From positions 8,005 through 15,099 of the forward strand of contig MHYI01000232.1 of the NCBI GenBank assembly GCA_001828295.1: DNA of 7,095 nucleotides, in the 5' to 3' direction. Below are positions 6,240-7,095 of this stretch, one piece after another; the first letter of the stretch is position 1; each line of letters starts with the position of its first letter. The stretch is from Planctomycetes bacterium RBG_16_41_13. GTDB taxonomy: Bacteria > Planctomycetota > Brocadiia > Brocadiales > Brocadiaceae. The translations under genes were made by a program, and so were the position numbers. The notes beneath the pieces were generated by a model. That model did not search any database. It was not told the origin of the DNA and worked only from the letters and a program-made list of their open reading frames with translations.

Positions 6240-6425
6240 AAAGAGAGGGAATGGGGGGCAACCTCTTCCACCTGTCATTTTTATTTTTGGGACAGCCTGC
6301 ATGGCGGTGGCGTAACGGCGGTCGCCCTGCAATCTTTTTCAATCCCCGAATAAATTTCTCCGCTCCACAAGACAGACCTTTTCAATGTTTCCCTGTAACG
6401 GAACTCCACCCCAAATGATTGAAGT
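6240..6425. other. GC-richer island without a recognisable gene
   Basis: This stretch is clearly richer in G and C than the A/T-rich DNA on both sides. On the minus strand a frame without ATG is open from about 6440 to a TAA at about 6284. It reads through FGVEFRYRETLKR and CRATAVTPPPCRLSQK, which looks more coding-like than its surroundings. I do not recognise it. It could be a gene fragment, a dispersed repeat or transferred DNA. CTGTC (6272-6276) and GACAG (6291-6295) form a small stem inside it. Confidence 0.3.
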
Positions 6426-6682
6426 CTGCAAGTAGTAAGTTATTTTGTGAAAAACGATTACTGATATTTTTAAATTTTTTACATATACTATAATACGCCG
6501 AAAAGAGATATAGATACGGACAATATCACATGGATTTTTAAGGATCAAGCTAATTTTGCCATAAAAACAAAAATATTAGTGACTACAAATTAAAATATAA
6601 AACATATTGAATATTAAATATTTACAGAATTACAGCAGGGAGAACTTCCGTTACAAATGGCCTTTTGAGGATAACAACGTAT
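6426..6682. other. AT-rich stretch, no gene seen
   Basis: Both strands were read. Only short A/T-driven open frames without ribosome sites were found. A TATAAT (6489-6494, plus strand) has no acceptable -35. The stretch directly follows the broken 3' side of the transposase remnant, and may include unrecognisable sequence of the same element. Confidence 0.4.
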
Positions 6683-6997
6683 TTAATTCACAACAAAATC
6701 CGCCAAAAAAGCAGCATCTGCAACCACAACCAAATGGGTTGTCTGGAGAATCTGAATATCTTGCAATGTTTCAACCGCAAGTTGGTTTTGGATTTTAAAT
6801 TCCTTTTTTGTTCTTTGGCAAAATTTTTTAGTAAATTATGGCTTTATTGCTACAATATGCTCCGGGTCGTCTTTATAAACAAGCATGGCAAAGACAAAGC
6901 AATGGCCTATAGTATATCCATTAGCAGTCTTAAATTTCTGTAAGTTACAGAGTTTCTTACCCCGTTTCACTTTGTATGTGTAAATACAAAAGGTTAA
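6683..6997 (-). pseudogene. Decayed DDE-type transposase fragment
   Basis: One minus-strand frame can be read from 6997 to a TAA at 6683-6685, with a single internal TAA at 6836-6838. The 103 sense codons before the final stop give a coherent transposase-like core: YKVKRGKKL, then KTANGYTIGHCFVFAM, LVYKDD, IKP-stop-FTKKFCQRTKKEF, QNQLAVETL and HLVVVADAAFLADFVVN. The VVVADAAF block resembles the second conserved Asp region of IS4-like DDE transposases. The internal stop falls where a Tyr would be expected (KP-Y-FTK), so one base change explains it. Upstream the frame starts FCIYTYK, where DDT would be expected, so the first catalytic Asp may also be lost. There is no start codon, 5' end, 3' end or ribosome site. 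The precise IS family is not assigned; the family match is from recognition, not a search. Confidence 0.65.
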
Positions 6998-7026
6998 TTA
7001 AATCATAGATGGAACATGGATAAAAA

Positions 7027-7053
7027 TATATGGTGGGCATCGCCCACTATATA
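7027..7053. repeat. 12-bp palindrome with GC core
   Basis: TATATGGTGGGC (7027-7038) and GCCCACTATATA (7042-7053) pair over 12 bases with one G-T pair, around the loop ATC. The core GTGGGC-ATC-GCCCAC resembles short dispersed palindromes found between genes in many bacteria (from memory, not searched). It lies about 30 bases beyond the broken 5' end of the transposase remnant. No T-run follows, so it is not a standard terminator. Confidence 0.6.
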
Positions 7054-7095
7054 AATGGTTCAATCCATTGGGCAATTTAGGATGTATATAATTCA

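Noticed and set aside
6033..6332. Minus-strand 99-codon frame beginning MQGDRRYATAMQAVP
   Set aside because: It crosses the promoter and inverted repeat upstream of tRNA-Arg(TCT), has no Shine-Dalgarno sequence and mixes low-complexity A/T-driven residues with the GC-rich island.
6345..6420. CRISPR-like fragments (ATTGAAA and ATTGAAG ends, GTTTCCCTG)
   Set aside because: No second repeat copy with regular spacing and no cas gene in the window.
6489..6494. Perfect TATAAT on the plus strand
   Set aside because: No -35 at 16-18 bases and no gene downstream; expected by chance in such A/T-rich DNA.
6607..6798. Plus-strand 63-codon frame with a TTG start
   Set aside because: No ribosome site; it lies opposite the transposase remnant, which explains its coding-like look.

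Overview
The window reads like ordinary chromosomal DNA of a moderately AT-rich, Gram-negative-type bacterium. Housekeeping genes fill the first 6 kb and a gene-poor, partly decayed region fills the last kilobase. The organism cannot be fixed from the sequence alone. An anammox-type planctomycete (Brocadiales) would fit the base composition, the tRNA/tig/clpP grouping and the style of the transposase remnant, but this is a weak inference from memory.

Layout. (1) Positions 1-2267, plus strand: a small cytochrome-b-like membrane anchor (sdhC) and the complete flavoprotein of succinate dehydrogenase/fumarate reductase (sdhA). No iron-sulfur subunit (sdhB) and no second anchor (sdhD) are present. 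(2) Positions 2268-2474: an intergenic stretch with a 10-bp bidirectional terminator between convergent units. (3) Positions 2475-4907, minus strand, transcribed in the order tig, clpP, comEA-like. These encode the ribosome-bound chaperone trigger factor, the ClpP peptidase and a small secreted helix-hairpin-helix protein. The usual clpX is not next to clpP. (4) Positions 4945-6010, minus strand: six tRNA genes in the order Arg(TCT), His(GTG), Arg(TCG), Lys(CTT), Leu(TAG), Gly(GCC). Three sigma70-like promoters divide them into Arg-His, Arg-Lys and Leu-Gly units, and the last unit probably reads on into tig-clpP-comEA. (5) Positions 6011-7095: no intact gene. This part holds a promoter, a long inverted repeat, a GC-richer island with an orphan open frame, a broken DDE-type transposase on the minus strand (about 6683-6997, with an internal stop) and a 12-bp palindrome close to the broken 5' side of that transposase.

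Functionally, sdhC-sdhA belong to quinone-linked succinate/fumarate metabolism at the cytoplasmic membrane. The minus-strand block links translation supply (tRNAs), folding of nascent chains (trigger factor) and protein turnover (ClpP). I found no convincing new multi-gene system. The most informative non-routine items are the decayed transposase with its flanking palindrome, the incomplete sdh operon, comEA in the place of clpX, and the internal promoters of the tRNA cluster.
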